53,711 bases of DNA, taken from NCBI GenBank assembly GCA_002472275.1, contig DKRQ01000005.1, positions 1-53,711 on the forward strand. The letters run 5' to 3'. The notes under the pieces were generated by a model. The model saw only the letters and a list, made by a program, of their open reading frames with translations. It made no database searches and was not told where the DNA came from. The translations under genes and the position numbers were made by a program. Origin of the DNA: Caryophanales bacterium UBA7278 (GTDB taxonomy: Bacteria > Bacillota_I > Bacilli_A > RFN20 > CAG-826). Within the stretch, counting starts at the first letter, position 1, and each line of letters starts with the position of its first letter. Positions 8,152 through 16,900 of the stretch are shown here, piece after piece.

Positions 8152-10728
8152 ATGCTCGATAAGCATTATGACCATTTCCAGGTAGAGGAAGGAAAGTACG
8201 AGAAATGGAAGAAGGAGGGGTATTTCACCGCCGGTGACGTATCCAAGCAGCCCTTTTCCCTCGTCATCCCTCCCCCAAACGTCACCGGAAAGCTCCATCT
8301 AGGACACGTCATGGACACGGTGCCCGACGACATCATCATCCGTTACAAGAAGATGAGGGGCTTTGACGCCCTTTGGGTGCCCGGCATGGACCACGCGGGC
8401 ATCGCCACGCAGGCCAAGGTCGAGGAAAAGCTGCGCAAGCAAGGCATCTCCCGTTATGACTTAGGCAGGGAGAAGTTCCTCGAGAAGGCCTGGGAATGGA
8501 AGAAGGAATACGGCGACTCGATCCACGAGCAGTGGGCCAAGATCGGCCTCTCCGTCGACTATACCCGCGAAAGATTCACCCTCGACGAGGGCCTTAGCGC
8601 CGCCGTCAGGAAGGTTTTCGTCACCCTCTATAAGGAAGGGCTCATCTACCAGGGCGAGAAGATCATCAACTGGGACCCTGAGCTACGGACCGCCCTTTCC
8701 AATATCGAGGTCATCCACCAAGACGACGAAGGCGAGTTCTTCTATTTCAAATACCCGATCGTGGGAAGCGAGGATTCCCTTATCGTCGCGACGACCCGTC
8801 CCGAGACGATGTTTGGCGACACCGCGGTCTTCGTTAACCCCAAAGACAAACGTTACGCCCATCTAGTCGGCAAAAAGGCCATCAACCCCGCTAACGGGGA
8901 GGCCCTCCCGATCATGGCCGACGAATACGTCGACCTAAGCTTCGGCACCGGCGCGATGAAGTGCACCCCCGCCCACGACCCCAACGACTTCGCTTTAGCG
9001 AAGAAATACGGATTCCCCCTCATCAAGGTGCTCGATGAATCCGCCAAGATGAACGAGCTCTGCGGGAAGTACCAGGGCATGGACCGTTACGAATGCCGCA
9101 AGGCCCTCGTGGAGGACATCAAGGCCAAGGGACTGCTCGACCACATCGAGAAAATGGTCCACTCGGTCGGCCACTCGGAGCGTTCCGGGGCGGTCGTCGA
9201 GCCAATGCTGTCCAAGCAGTGGTTCGTCAAGATGAGGCCTCTTGCCGACAGGGTCTTGGCCCAGCAGCAAAGCGAGGAGAAGGTCGAATTCCTTCCCCAT
9301 CGCTTCGAAAACGTGCTCATCCGTTGGATGAGGAACGTCGACGATTGGTGCGTCTCCCGCCAGCTTTGGTGGGGACATCGCATCCCGGCCTATTACCATA
9401 AGCAAACCGGGGAAGTGGTGGTCTCGGAGACCCCGATGGACCCCGAACTATACGATCAGGACGAGGACGTGCTCGACACCTGGTTCTCGAGTGCCCTATG
9501 GCCCTTCGCGACCCTAGGTTGGCCCGAGAAGACCCCCGATTTCGAACGTTACTTCCCGACCTCGGTTTTGAATACCGGCTACGACATCATCTTCTTCTGG
9601 GTGGCCAGGATGGTCTTCCAGTCGGAGCATTTCACCGACAAGGTGCCCTTCAAGACGGTCGTCATCCACGGCCTCATTAGAGATGAGAAAGGCAGGAAGA
9701 TGTCGAAGTCGCTAGGAAACGGCATCGACCCGATCGACGTCATCGAGCAATACGGCGTCGACGCGCTCCGTTACTTCATCACCACCAACGCGACCCCGGG
9801 GCTAGACATGCGTTATAGCAACGAGAAGCTCCAAGCCGCGGTCAATTACCTAAACAAGATCTGGAACGCGGTCCGCTACGTCGAGATGACGCTAGGGGAG
9901 GGTTATGAACCCAAGGCCATAGACCCGAAGTCCCTCGGCGTGCTCGAGAAGGCGATCCTTTCCAAGGAAATGGAGACGATCCGCCGCGTGAGCCGCTTCA
10001 TGGACCGTTACGAATTCGGGAAGGCCAGCGACGTCCTATATGACTTCGTCTATGACGACTTCTGCTCGACTTACCTGGAGATGAGCAAGGTCTCCATGGC
10101 TAAGGAAGGGGACCAGGAACAGGTCAAGGCGGTCCTATACAAGGTCGTCAGGGACATCGTCCTCCTCATCTATCCCTATTGCCCCTTCATCGGCGAGGAA
10201 ATGTACCTATCTTTGCCTAAGACAAAAGCCTCCATCATGCTCGAGTCCTACCCCGAAATTGAGAAGGCCTATGTCTCAAAGGCCGCCGAAAGGAAGGCCG
10301 AGCTCCTCTACACGATGATCAAAGACGCCCGCGCCTATAAATCCGGCGAGGGTTTGGCGCCTAACGCCGCGGTCAACATCGTCGTCTCCCCGAAGGCCCC
10401 CTTCGCGGGGATGGAGGACTACCTAAGCCGCTTCACCTTCGCCAAGAAGGTCGAGTTCAAGCCCGAGGCCCCCAAGGGGACCACCTTCGCCTACGATGGC
10501 TTCTCCATGGTCATCGAAAGCGATGTCGACGAAGGTAAACTCAAGGAATCTCTCCTAAAGGAGAAAGAGACCTTGAAAGCCGAGATCGATAGGGGCGAGA
10601 GGATGCTAGGCAACCCCGGCTTCCTCGCCAAGGCACCAAAGGAAAAGGTCGCCCTCGAGCAGGAAAAACTCGAAAGCAACAAGAACAAACTCCAGACGGT
10701 CGAGGACCGCCTCGCCAAACTGGGTTAA
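8152..10728 (+). CDS. valS: valyl-tRNA synthetase
   Basis: Class I synthetase that charges tRNA-Val. The protein has 858 residues. The ATP-binding HIGH motif appears as LHLGH in PPPNVTGKLHLGHVM and the second motif as KMSKS (GRKMSKSLGNG). The editing domain (with TTRPETMFGDTAV) lies between them. The C-terminal 70 residues form the usual tRNA-binding coiled coil. The start ATG follows AAAAAGGAGGT. The reading frame extends upstream through the T-box but that part is leader. Confidence 0.98.
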   Translation: MLDKHYDHFQVEEGKYEKWKKEGYFTAGDVSKQPFSLVIPPPNVTGKLHLGHVMDTVPDDIIIRYKKMRGFDALWVPGMDHAGIATQAKVEEKLRKQGISRYDLGREKFLEKAWEWKKEYGDSIHEQWAKIGLSVDYTRERFTLDEGLSAAVRKVFVTLYKEGLIYQGEKIINWDPELRTALSNIEVIHQDDEGEFFYFKYPIVGSEDSLIVATTRPETMFGDTAVFVNPKDKRYAHLVGKKAINPANGEALPIMADEYVDLSFGTGAMKCTPAHDPNDFALAKKYGFPLIKVLDESAKMNELCGKYQGMDRYECRKALVEDIKAKGLLDHIEKMVHSVGHSERSGAVVEPMLSKQWFVKMRPLADRVLAQQQSEEKVEFLPHRFENVLIRWMRNVDDWCVSRQLWWGHRIPAYYHKQTGEVVVSETPMDPELYDQDEDVLDTWFSSALWPFATLGWPEKTPDFERYFPTSVLNTGYDIIFFWVARMVFQSEHFTDKVPFKTVVIHGLIRDEKGRKMSKSLGNGIDPIDVIEQYGVDALRYFITTNATPGLDMRYSNEKLQAAVNYLNKIWNAVRYVEMTLGEGYEPKAIDPKSLGVLEKAILSKEMETIRRVSRFMDRYEFGKASDVLYDFVYDDFCSTYLEMSKVSMAKEGDQEQVKAVLYKVVRDIVLLIYPYCPFIGEEMYLSLPKTKASIMLESYPEIEKAYVSKAAERKAELLYTMIKDARAYKSGEGLAPNAAVNIVVSPKAPFAGMEDYLSRFTFAKKVEFKPEAPKGTTFAYDGFSMVIESDVDEGKLKESLLKEKETLKAEIDRGERMLGNPGFLAKAPKEKVALEQEKLESNKNKLQTVEDRLAKLG

Positions 10729-10733
10729 GAAAA

Positions 10734-10770
10734 AAAGCCCGATTCAAGCGATTGAGTCGGGCTTTCTTTT
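10734..10770. terminator. strong terminator between valS and the convergent MORN gene
   Basis: AAAGCCCGA and TCGGGCTTT continue into GATTCAA/TTGAGTC pairing, giving a nearly uninterrupted stem with T on one side and A on the other. It can act in both directions. Confidence 0.9.
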
Positions 10771-10777
10771 CTGATTG

Positions 10778-11155
10778 TCAGAGTTTTTTGACGAACCTGC
10801 CGTGGTCGTAGAGGACCGGGTAGGAATAGGAGGAGTAGGGCTCTTGGCATAGGCATTCCCCATCGAGGGCGTAGGCCCCGTTGCGGCCGCTCATCCTTCC
10901 GGTGACCCTGTCTCCATTGGAGAAGACGACGGTGCCCCGGACGATGGCCCCGTTGCTGAAGGTCCCCTCCACGTAACCGCCTTTACGCCAGTAGTAGGTC
11001 CCCTGACCGTGGAAGTCGCCGTTCTTCCATTCGCCTTTGTAGATTTCGCGGCCGCCTTCCACGTAGGTGCCCCAACCATTGGGGCGATCCGTGAAGAAGG
11101 CTACTTCGCCGGTGTACCAGCCGCTCCAATAGCGCATATTGGTCTTGTGTGCCAT
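10778..11155 (-). CDS. MORN-repeat protein
   Basis: A 125-residue protein made almost entirely of MORN repeats: YTGEV..PNGWGTYVEGG, YKGEWKNGDFHGQGTYYW, VEGTFSNG and TGRMSGRNG are successive units. MORN repeats form beta-hairpin arrays that bind lipids or proteins. There is no signal peptide or membrane segment. A ribosome-binding site (GGGGGA) lies upstream of the ATG. It stands alone, convergent with valS. The specific role is unknown. Confidence 0.8.
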   Translation of the reverse strand: MAHKTNMRYWSGWYTGEVAFFTDRPNGWGTYVEGGREIYKGEWKNGDFHGQGTYYWRKGGYVEGTFSNGAIVRGTVVFSNGDRVTGRMSGRNGAYALDGECLCQEPYSSYSYPVLYDHGRFVKKL

Positions 11156-11551
11156 AAAGAATTCCCCCTGATATTTTTACTTAGATTATCAGTGTATCAA
11201 GCGGGGCTCTCCTTGTCTAACAGTCGCTGGCTTTTTGCCCTAGACGGAAAAAAGAGCATTGGCACCTGCGCACCCTCATGATGCGGGCTTCTCCAACGCT
11301 CTTTATGCCTATATGCTAAAGCATAAAGGGGCAACTGTCGAAAAACCACCAATGCCCCTTTGGCGCTTCCGAAAGAAAAAAGCAGGCGGTACTCCAGCAA
11401 TTGGCGCAGGCCTTCTATCCACAAAATGCCTTAGGTCACTTTAAAAAAGAGATGAGGAAGCATTGGAAAAACGGGCCTAACAGCGCATTTTCCTAAACTC
11501 AAATCACTTTTCGCCACGCTTCACCCCTATATAAGGGGGAGGAGAAAAAAG
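11156..11551. other. gene-poor stretch with several complementary segments
   Basis: About 400 bases with no gene I can support and with composition unlike the neighbours. AAAGAGC.TTGG (11251-11262) pairs with CCAA.GCTCTTT (11293-11304). AAAGGGGCA (11325-11333) pairs with TGCCCCTTT (11353-11361). Longer-range matches also exist: GCATTGG (11256-11262) with CCAATGC (11349-11355), and CCTGCGC (11265-11271) with GCGCAGG (11404-11410). One frame stays open for 57 codons (11323-11496) and reads like a protein tail but has no credible start. It could be a structured RNA or a decayed gene. Confidence 0.4.
11524..11538 (+). other. small palindrome upstream of the microprotein
   Basis: CCCCT-ATATA-AGGGG lies directly before, and partly within, the purine-rich ribosome-binding site of the microprotein gene. 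It could hide that site in RNA or be an operator in DNA. Confidence 0.4.
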
Positions 11552-11734
11552 ATGAATGAAAGAAGACTCACCCAGGAAGAACTGGAATCGCTGCGCCCAG
11601 GAGAGGCGCTGACCCTCGCCACCGTGACGATGGTGCTCACCGCTGCCTTGCTCGCGGTGGTGGCCTACAAATTGTTCGTTAGCTCTGGGGCGAAGCTCGA
11701 ATTGCCCGGTGGATTCAAGTTCGAATGGAAATAG
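11552..11734 (+). CDS. 60-residue single-span membrane microprotein
   Basis: I do not recognise this protein. It has a charged head (MNERRLTQEELESLRPGEA), one hydrophobic segment (about residues 21-46) and a short tail ending GGFKFEWK. The strong ribosome-binding site (GGGGGAGGAG, about 7 bases before ATG) and the clean membrane topology argue that it is real. The LTQEELxxL head followed by a small-residue PGEA site is reminiscent of leader peptides of secreted peptides, but no transporter or processing gene is near. A membrane regulator or toxin-like peptide is also possible. It lies between the hairpin-rich stretch and the DegV-family gene. Confidence 0.6.
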   Translation: MNERRLTQEELESLRPGEALTLATVTMVLTAALLAVVAYKLFVSSGAKLELPGGFKFEWK

Positions 11735-11763
11735 TTTAAAAACGCGGCCTGGCAAGCTATACT
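11735..11763 (+). promoter_or_regulatory. promoter of the DegV-family gene
   Basis: TTTAAA (11735-11740), a 17-base spacer, TATACT (11758-11763). The predicted start is near 11770. Confidence 0.6.
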
Positions 11764-11771
11764 TACCATGC

Positions 11772-11792
11772 ATCTAGTTTTCGATACTAGAT
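11772..11792 (+). promoter_or_regulatory. palindromic operator candidate at the DegV start point
   Basis: A perfect inverted repeat, ATCTAGT-N7-ACTAGAT, lies just after the predicted transcription start. It is well placed for a dimeric repressor, possibly one sensing fatty acids. Confidence 0.5.
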
Positions 11793-11808
11793 TGATAGGA
11801 GCTTCGCT

Positions 11809-12657
11809 ATGTCCGTTGTGCTATCCTGTGAATACCAAGTCGACCTACCCGAGGAATTGCTTAAGCAAAAGGGAATCGAGGTCGTCCATATGTACGTCTC
11901 TTCCGGAGGCAAGACCTACCGCGACGACGAAATGCCGTTGCAGGGGTTCTTCGACCTCGCCAGGAAAGAAGGCAAGATCGGCTCAACCTCGGCCGCGAAC
12001 TTCCATGACTACGAAACCCATTTCGCGAGGCTATTGGAGAAATACGACGAGGTCATCCACCTCGCGATTTCATCGCGCCTTTCCTCTTGCTTCTCGACCG
12101 CCTCGGTGGCCGCCGACGGCAACCCCAGGATTCACGTGGTCGATTCGCTCCGCGCCTCTGGGGGCACCGCCATCCAGCTCCTCTTCGCCCATGATTTGCT
12201 CGAGCAGGGAAGGTCGGCCGAGGAGATCGTCGCCGAACTGGAACGTAGGAAAGGCAGCATGGAATGCTCCTTCCAAATCGATACCCTCGAATTCCTCGCT
12301 AGGGGCGGGCGCTGCTCCAAGGTCACGATGTTCGGGGCCAATCTTCTTAAGATCAAGCCCGTCATCGTCTGCACCGCCCAAGGCGAACTGAAACTAGGCA
12401 AACTCCATAGGGGCAAGATGAGGAAGGTCGTCCCCGCCTATTTCGACGAGATCCTCGCGGACAAGGACATCGATAAGAGAAGGGCGATCATCGAATACAG
12501 CACCCTCGATGAGGAGGGCATGGCCCTATTCGAGGAATGCAAGCAGCGCCTCATCGACTTCGGGTTCGAGGAAGTGGTGGTGGGGAAATGCTCCCCAATC
12601 GCCGCCTATCACGCGGGCCCCAACATCATCGGCGCCCAGTTCTATCTAGGCAAATAA
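11809..12657 (+). CDS. DegV/FakB-family fatty-acid-binding protein
   Basis: DegV-family proteins bind a fatty acid and, as FakB, present it to the kinase FakA for use in phospholipids. The 282-residue protein follows the family layout: an early YxVDLPxEL segment, KIGSTSAAN in place of the usual tSqps motif, ISSRLSSCFSTA (typically lSsglSGTyqsA), and FLARGGRCSK (typically L.kGGRi). The last is a hallmark. A TAGGAG ribosome-binding site lies 8 bases from the ATG. The gene has its own promoter, operator-like palindrome and terminator. No fakA is present in the window. Confidence 0.88.
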   Translation: MSVVLSCEYQVDLPEELLKQKGIEVVHMYVSSGGKTYRDDEMPLQGFFDLARKEGKIGSTSAANFHDYETHFARLLEKYDEVIHLAISSRLSSCFSTASVAADGNPRIHVVDSLRASGGTAIQLLFAHDLLEQGRSAEEIVAELERRKGSMECSFQIDTLEFLARGGRCSKVTMFGANLLKIKPVIVCTAQGELKLGKLHRGKMRKVVPAYFDEILADKDIDKRRAIIEYSTLDEEGMALFEECKQRLIDFGFEEVVVGKCSPIAAYHAGPNIIGAQFYLGK

Positions 12658-12667
12658 ACGCTTTTAG

Positions 12668-12705
12668 GAAACGAAATCGCGGGCTTGTGCCCGTTTTCGT
12701 TTTCT
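12668..12705 (+). terminator. terminator after the DegV-family gene
   Basis: AACGAAA and TTTCGTT flank an inner CGGGC-TTGT-GCCCG hairpin, followed by T residues. Confidence 0.8.
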
Positions 12706-12708
12706 AGA

Positions 12709-12738
12709 TTGCCTATGGGAGTCAGTAGGGATTAGAAT
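12709..12738 (+). promoter_or_regulatory. promoter of the pheST leader
   Basis: TTGCCT, an 18-base spacer, TAGAAT (12733-12738). Predicted start near 12745. Confidence 0.55.
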
Positions 12739-12744
12739 AATCCC

Positions 12745-12958
12745 GTCCAGCGAAGGGGAGTAGTACCGGAACCCACGCGATCACAGGGAGGGATGGATAG
12801 TGAGACCATCCCATCGTGCCGCCGCGAATTCGCCCCGGAGGACGTCAGGGTGACCTGACCGCGCCAGCGTTATCGGGCAAAAGAGCGGAACCTCACGGAG
12901 GTTTCCGAATTGGGATGGCACCGCGGGTGGAAACCCGTTCCCTGCTCGCCCTTTTTTA
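12745..12958 (+). promoter_or_regulatory. T-box riboswitch of the pheST operon
   Basis: The conserved T-box GGGATGGCACCGCG is at 12912-12925. It is followed by CGGGT-GGAA-ACCCG and a run of six T at about 12951-12956. A TTC at 12829-12831 is a plausible phenylalanine specifier. The leader fills the 319-base gap before pheS. Confidence 0.9.
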
Positions 12959-12976
12959 TTTTGGAGGAGAGAGCCA

Positions 12977-14005
12977 ATGAATCTGATCGAGAAGGCAATC
13001 CAAATCAAAAACCAAGCCCTTGAGGCTTTGAAGAAGGTCGTCGTGCCTTCTTCCCTCGAGGACTTTTATAACCAATATCTGGCCAAAAAAGGCGAGATCC
13101 CGGGCCTGATGACCCACATGAAGGAGGCCGAGGACAAGGCGGCCTATGGCCAAACCGTCAACGCGACCAGGAACGAGGTCCTCGACGCCTACATGTCCAA
13201 AAAGGCCGAGATGGAAAGCGCCAAGCTGAATGCAAAGCTAAAAAGCGAGGTCCTCGACATCACCCTTCCCGGCACCGAGGAGGAAATCGGCAGCCTCAAT
13301 CCCTACTGGATGGTCATCCGCGAGGTCGAGGACATCTTCCTCTCGATGGGATACGAGGTCGTCAAGGGTAGGGACGTGGAGACCGACCATTATAACTTCG
13401 AGCTTTTGAACGTCCCCAAGGACCATCCCTCCCGCGACATGCAGGACACCTTCTATTTCTCCCCCGAGCTTTTGCTCCGCACGCAGACCAGTGCCTCGCA
13501 AGCCCACAAAATGTGCGAAATGACCGAGAAGAAGCCGATCCGCATGATCTCCCCGGGCAAGGCCTACCGCCGCGACGACGACGACATGACCCATTCCCAC
13601 CAGTTCGCCCAAATCGAGGGTTTGGTGGTCGATAGGAACATCTCCATCGCCAATCTGAAGGGAACCCTCGAGCTCTTCGCCAAGAAGATGTTCGGCGAGA
13701 AGAGGGAAATCCGCCTCCGTTCCTCCTACTTCCCGTTCACGGAACCCTCCGTGGAGGTCGACGTCTCCTGCTTCAATTGCGGGGGCAAGGGCTGCGCGAT
13801 GTGCAAAGGCACCGGCTATATCGAAATCCTGGGCGCCGGCATGGTGAACCCCAAGGTCCTCGAGATGTGCGGCTATGACCCCAAGGAATGGAGCGGCTTC
13901 GCCTTTGGCGTCGGCGTGGAAAGGGTCGCGATGCTCCGTTATTGCATCGACGACATCAGGAGGATCTACCAGAACGACCTCCGCTTCCTAAAGGATTTCA
14001 AGTGA
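12977..14005 (+). CDS. pheS: phenylalanyl-tRNA synthetase alpha subunit
   Basis: Catalytic alpha chain of the class II (alpha-beta)2 synthetase; 342 residues as expected. An N-terminal coiled coil (1-90) is followed by the catalytic core with the DxQDTFYF..LLLRTQTSASQ block, motif 2 (GKAYRRDDDDMTHSHQF) and motif 3 (GFAFGVGVERVAML). The CFNCGGKGCAMCKGTGYIE stretch is the cysteine-rich insert typical of Bacilli PheS. GGAGGAGAG precedes the ATG. pheT follows 10 bases after the stop. Confidence 0.98.
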   Translation: MNLIEKAIQIKNQALEALKKVVVPSSLEDFYNQYLAKKGEIPGLMTHMKEAEDKAAYGQTVNATRNEVLDAYMSKKAEMESAKLNAKLKSEVLDITLPGTEEEIGSLNPYWMVIREVEDIFLSMGYEVVKGRDVETDHYNFELLNVPKDHPSRDMQDTFYFSPELLLRTQTSASQAHKMCEMTEKKPIRMISPGKAYRRDDDDMTHSHQFAQIEGLVVDRNISIANLKGTLELFAKKMFGEKREIRLRSSYFPFTEPSVEVDVSCFNCGGKGCAMCKGTGYIEILGAGMVNPKVLEMCGYDPKEWSGFAFGVGVERVAMLRYCIDDIRRIYQNDLRFLKDFK

Positions 14006-14015
14006 GGGCACGACA

Positions 14016-16403
14016 ATGAAGATTTCATACAAGTGGTTGCAACAACACGTCGACCTAACCGGCCTAACCCCCGAGGACATCGCCAATAAGATGACCTTCG
14101 CCGGCGCCGAGGTCGAGTCGATCGGCAGGATGGCCTCCGGGACCAACCTCGTCATCGGCAAGGTGCTTTCTTGCGTCAATCATCCCGATTCCGACCATCT
14201 CCACGTCCTCCAAGTCGACGAAGGACCCGTACACGGCGTCCATCAAATCGTCTGCGGTGCGCCTAACGCCCGCGAAGGGCTTAAGGTGATCGTCGCCAGA
14301 ACCGGCGCCAAACTCCCAGAGGTCGAGATCAAGCCCTCCGTGATCCGCGGGGTCGAAAGCGATGGCATGTGCTGCTCGTTACTAGAACTAGGGGTCGATA
14401 GGAAATACCTTAGCGACAAGCAGGTCGCCGGCATCGAGGAACTCCCCGAGGACGCCCCCGTGGGCGAAGAAAACGTCCTCGGCTACCTCGGCCTAGACGA
14501 CGTTTCCCTCGACATCTCCGTCCTTCCTAACCGCCCCGATCTCTACGCCTACGAAAACGTGGCTAAGGAGGTCGCCTGCATCTGCGAAAGGCCCCTTATT
14601 GAGGAAGAAATGCGCGAAATCCCCGTAAAACCCTCGCATTTTCGCGTCGGAAGCCTTTCCGCCAAATGCCCGATTTTCACCGCCCGCCTCATCACCGGGG
14701 TCAAGACCAAACCGAGCCCGACCTGGCTTTCCAGGATTTTGGAAAACGCCGGGATCCGCTCCATCAATAACATCGTCGACATCGGCAACTACGTCATGCT
14801 TTTGACGGGCCAGCCCCTCAATATGTACGACGCGGACAAGCTGCCCGTTAGGGAGCTAATTGTCCGCGACGACCTCGAGATGGACTACGTCGCGATGGAC
14901 GGCAACAGCTACAAGATCATCGACGGCGACCTCGTTGTCACTAGCGGCGGCCAGCCGATGTGCCTCGCTGGCATCATGACCGCCGACGCCTGCAAGGTCG
15001 ACGAGAGGACGAGCAACATCGTCGTCGAAAGCGCCTATTTCGCCGGGGCGAGCATCCGCCACACGAGCAACCGCATCGGCCTTAGCAGCGACTCCGCCCT
15101 CCGTTTCTGCAAAGGCATCAACCCCCATCAAAACGAATACGTCCAAAAGCTGACCTCCATGCTCCTGACCGATTTGGCCGACGCCGAAACGGTGGGGGAG
15201 ACCGTCGTCTATGACGTCTATCCTCATGAGGAGAAGGTCATCAAGACGAGCCTAAGTTACATTAACGGCAGGCTCGGCACCTCCTTCACCAAGGCCGAGG
15301 TCATCTCCGCGCTTACCCGCGACCACATGGGCATCGCCGAGAGCGGCGATGAGCTGATCGTCCATGTCCCCGCCTACCGCATCGACATGGAAGGGGAGGC
15401 CGACGTGACCGAGGAGGTCATCCGCGTGCTCGGCTACGATAACGTCAAGTCCATCATGCCGACGGTGACCCTCGATTTGACGGGCCTGACCAGAGAACAG
15501 AAACTCGAGAACGCCATCACCACCCACCTCCGCGAGAGGGGGCTTACCGGCGTCATCACCTATACCCTCGTTTCCAAAAAGGAAACGGAGAAATTCGCTT
15601 ACCTCAATGTCGCCGCGCCTTACGTGCTCACCAACCCGATGACCGTCGAAAGGGAAGCGGTCAGGACCAATTTGGCCCATTCCCTTCTCTCCTGCGCCTC
15701 CTATAACGCGGCCCACCAGAACAAGGACGGGGCCATCTATGAGGTCTCCGACATCGACGCCCCGGGCGTTGCCTCGAGGCACCTATGCGCCGTTATGTTT
15801 GGCGAAAGGACCTACGTCGGTGACACGGTGCGCCGTCCCTATGGCTTCTATGATGGGAAGGGCCTACTGACCTCCATCATGAACATCCTCGGCGTGCAAC
15901 CTGGAAGGTATAGCCTCTCGCCCTGGTCGCTAGGGAAGGAGGAGTTCCATCCCTATCGTTCCTGCGAGATCCGCATGGGCAAGAAGCTGATCGGCGTGCT
16001 AGGCGAAATCCATCCTAACGCTTGCAAGGAATACATGCTCAAAAACGCGGTCGTCCTCGAACTGGATTTGGCCGCGCTCCTAGAGATCAGGACCTCGCCC
16101 ATCAAGGCAAGCGTCCCCTTAAAATACCCCGCGGTCACCCGCGATCTCGCCTTCGTCTTGCTTCGCAGCGTCTCCTACGAGGAGGTCAAGCGCGAGCTCC
16201 TTAGGGCCGACGCCCTCATCAAAGGCGTCTCCGTCTTCGACATCTACGAAGGGGAGAAGGTCGCCGAGGGCTGCAAGTCGATGGCAGTCACCATCACGAT
16301 GTATGATCCCACCAGGACCCTGCGCGATGAGGAGATCGTCGCCTCGACCGAGAAGGCCATTAAGGCCTTGCAAATCAAATTCGGCGCGGAGATCAGGCAA
16401 TGA
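14016..16403 (+). CDS. pheT: phenylalanyl-tRNA synthetase beta subunit
   Basis: Beta chain of 795 residues, full length. It has an N-terminal EMAP-like tRNA-binding domain (about 40-150, with NHPDSDHLHVLQVD), the B3/B4 editing domain, B5 domain, an inactive synthetase-like core and a C-terminal anticodon-binding FDX-ACB domain (from about 700, KYPAVTRDLAFVL). It is translated with pheS under the T-box. Its TGA stop shares bases with the ATG of the yceD gene, linking the synthetase operon to three further genes. Confidence 0.98.
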   Translation: MKISYKWLQQHVDLTGLTPEDIANKMTFAGAEVESIGRMASGTNLVIGKVLSCVNHPDSDHLHVLQVDEGPVHGVHQIVCGAPNAREGLKVIVARTGAKLPEVEIKPSVIRGVESDGMCCSLLELGVDRKYLSDKQVAGIEELPEDAPVGEENVLGYLGLDDVSLDISVLPNRPDLYAYENVAKEVACICERPLIEEEMREIPVKPSHFRVGSLSAKCPIFTARLITGVKTKPSPTWLSRILENAGIRSINNIVDIGNYVMLLTGQPLNMYDADKLPVRELIVRDDLEMDYVAMDGNSYKIIDGDLVVTSGGQPMCLAGIMTADACKVDERTSNIVVESAYFAGASIRHTSNRIGLSSDSALRFCKGINPHQNEYVQKLTSMLLTDLADAETVGETVVYDVYPHEEKVIKTSLSYINGRLGTSFTKAEVISALTRDHMGIAESGDELIVHVPAYRIDMEGEADVTEEVIRVLGYDNVKSIMPTVTLDLTGLTREQKLENAITTHLRERGLTGVITYTLVSKKETEKFAYLNVAAPYVLTNPMTVEREAVRTNLAHSLLSCASYNAAHQNKDGAIYEVSDIDAPGVASRHLCAVMFGERTYVGDTVRRPYGFYDGKGLLTSIMNILGVQPGRYSLSPWSLGKEEFHPYRSCEIRMGKKLIGVLGEIHPNACKEYMLKNAVVLELDLAALLEIRTSPIKASVPLKYPAVTRDLAFVLLRSVSYEEVKRELLRADALIKGVSVFDIYEGEKVAEGCKSMAVTITMYDPTRTLRDEEIVASTEKAIKALQIKFGAEIRQ

Positions 16404-16900
16404 AGATCTACCGTTCCGCGATACCTACGGGCCGCCCCTTGGAGCTCGACGAGGACGTCGATTTCTCGGGGTACGACTTCTCCAAGGACTATCCGCTGCT
16501 AGGGATAGAAAACGCCCACATCCAAGGCCTTGTGGAGCGTAACGGCGACATCCTCACCGTTAACGCGACCGTCTCCGGGACCCTTATCCTCGCCGATTCC
16601 CGCGACCTTAAGCCCTTTGGGCTTGACGTATGCGAGAAGGACGTCTTCGACCTACTTTCGGAGATGGACGAGGACAATGAGGGCTATCTATTTCCCGGCA
16701 ATGGCATCGAGCTATCCGAGGTGGTCTACGCCTATCTTCGCTCATTCGTGCCCATCCAACCCCTTAGGAAGGGGAGTGAATTGCCTTCTTCCGGGGAAGG
16801 GTACCGCGTGTATAGTGAAGGCGACGAGGTCGAGAGGGGACCCTCCCCCTTCGACGTGCTCGCCGATTACGATTTCGACGACAAGGAGGAATCCAAATGA
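16400..16900 (+). CDS. YceD/DUF177-family protein
   Basis: A 166-residue member of the YceD (DUF177) family, linked in many bacteria to ribosomal protein L32 and rRNA metabolism. The family block is seen as VNATVSGTLILADSRDLKPF, followed by the IELSEVVYAYLRSFVPIQPL segment. As in Bacilli homologues, the cysteine pair of the gammaproteobacterial family is missing. The usual partner rpmF is not next to it, which is unusual. The acidic tail (DYDFDDKEESK) runs into the next gene by an ATGA overlap. It overlaps pheT in the same way, so it lies within the pheST operon. Confidence 0.75.
   Translation: MKIYRSAIPTGRPLELDEDVDFSGYDFSKDYPLLGIENAHIQGLVERNGDILTVNATVSGTLILADSRDLKPFGLDVCEKDVFDLLSEMDEDNEGYLFPGNGIELSEVVYAYLRSFVPIQPLRKGSELPSSGEGYRVYSEGDEVERGPSPFDVLADYDFDDKEESK

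Noticed and set aside
11197..11444. Open frames of 60-75 codons on both strands
   Set aside because: No ribosome-binding sites, no recognisable domains, and the composition follows the hairpins.
11156..11551. tmRNA, RNase P RNA, SRP RNA or 6S RNA in the gene-poor stretch
   Set aside because: The hallmark sequences I know for these RNAs (tRNA-like ends, GGAAGCAGC-type SRP loop, conserved RNase P blocks) are not present.
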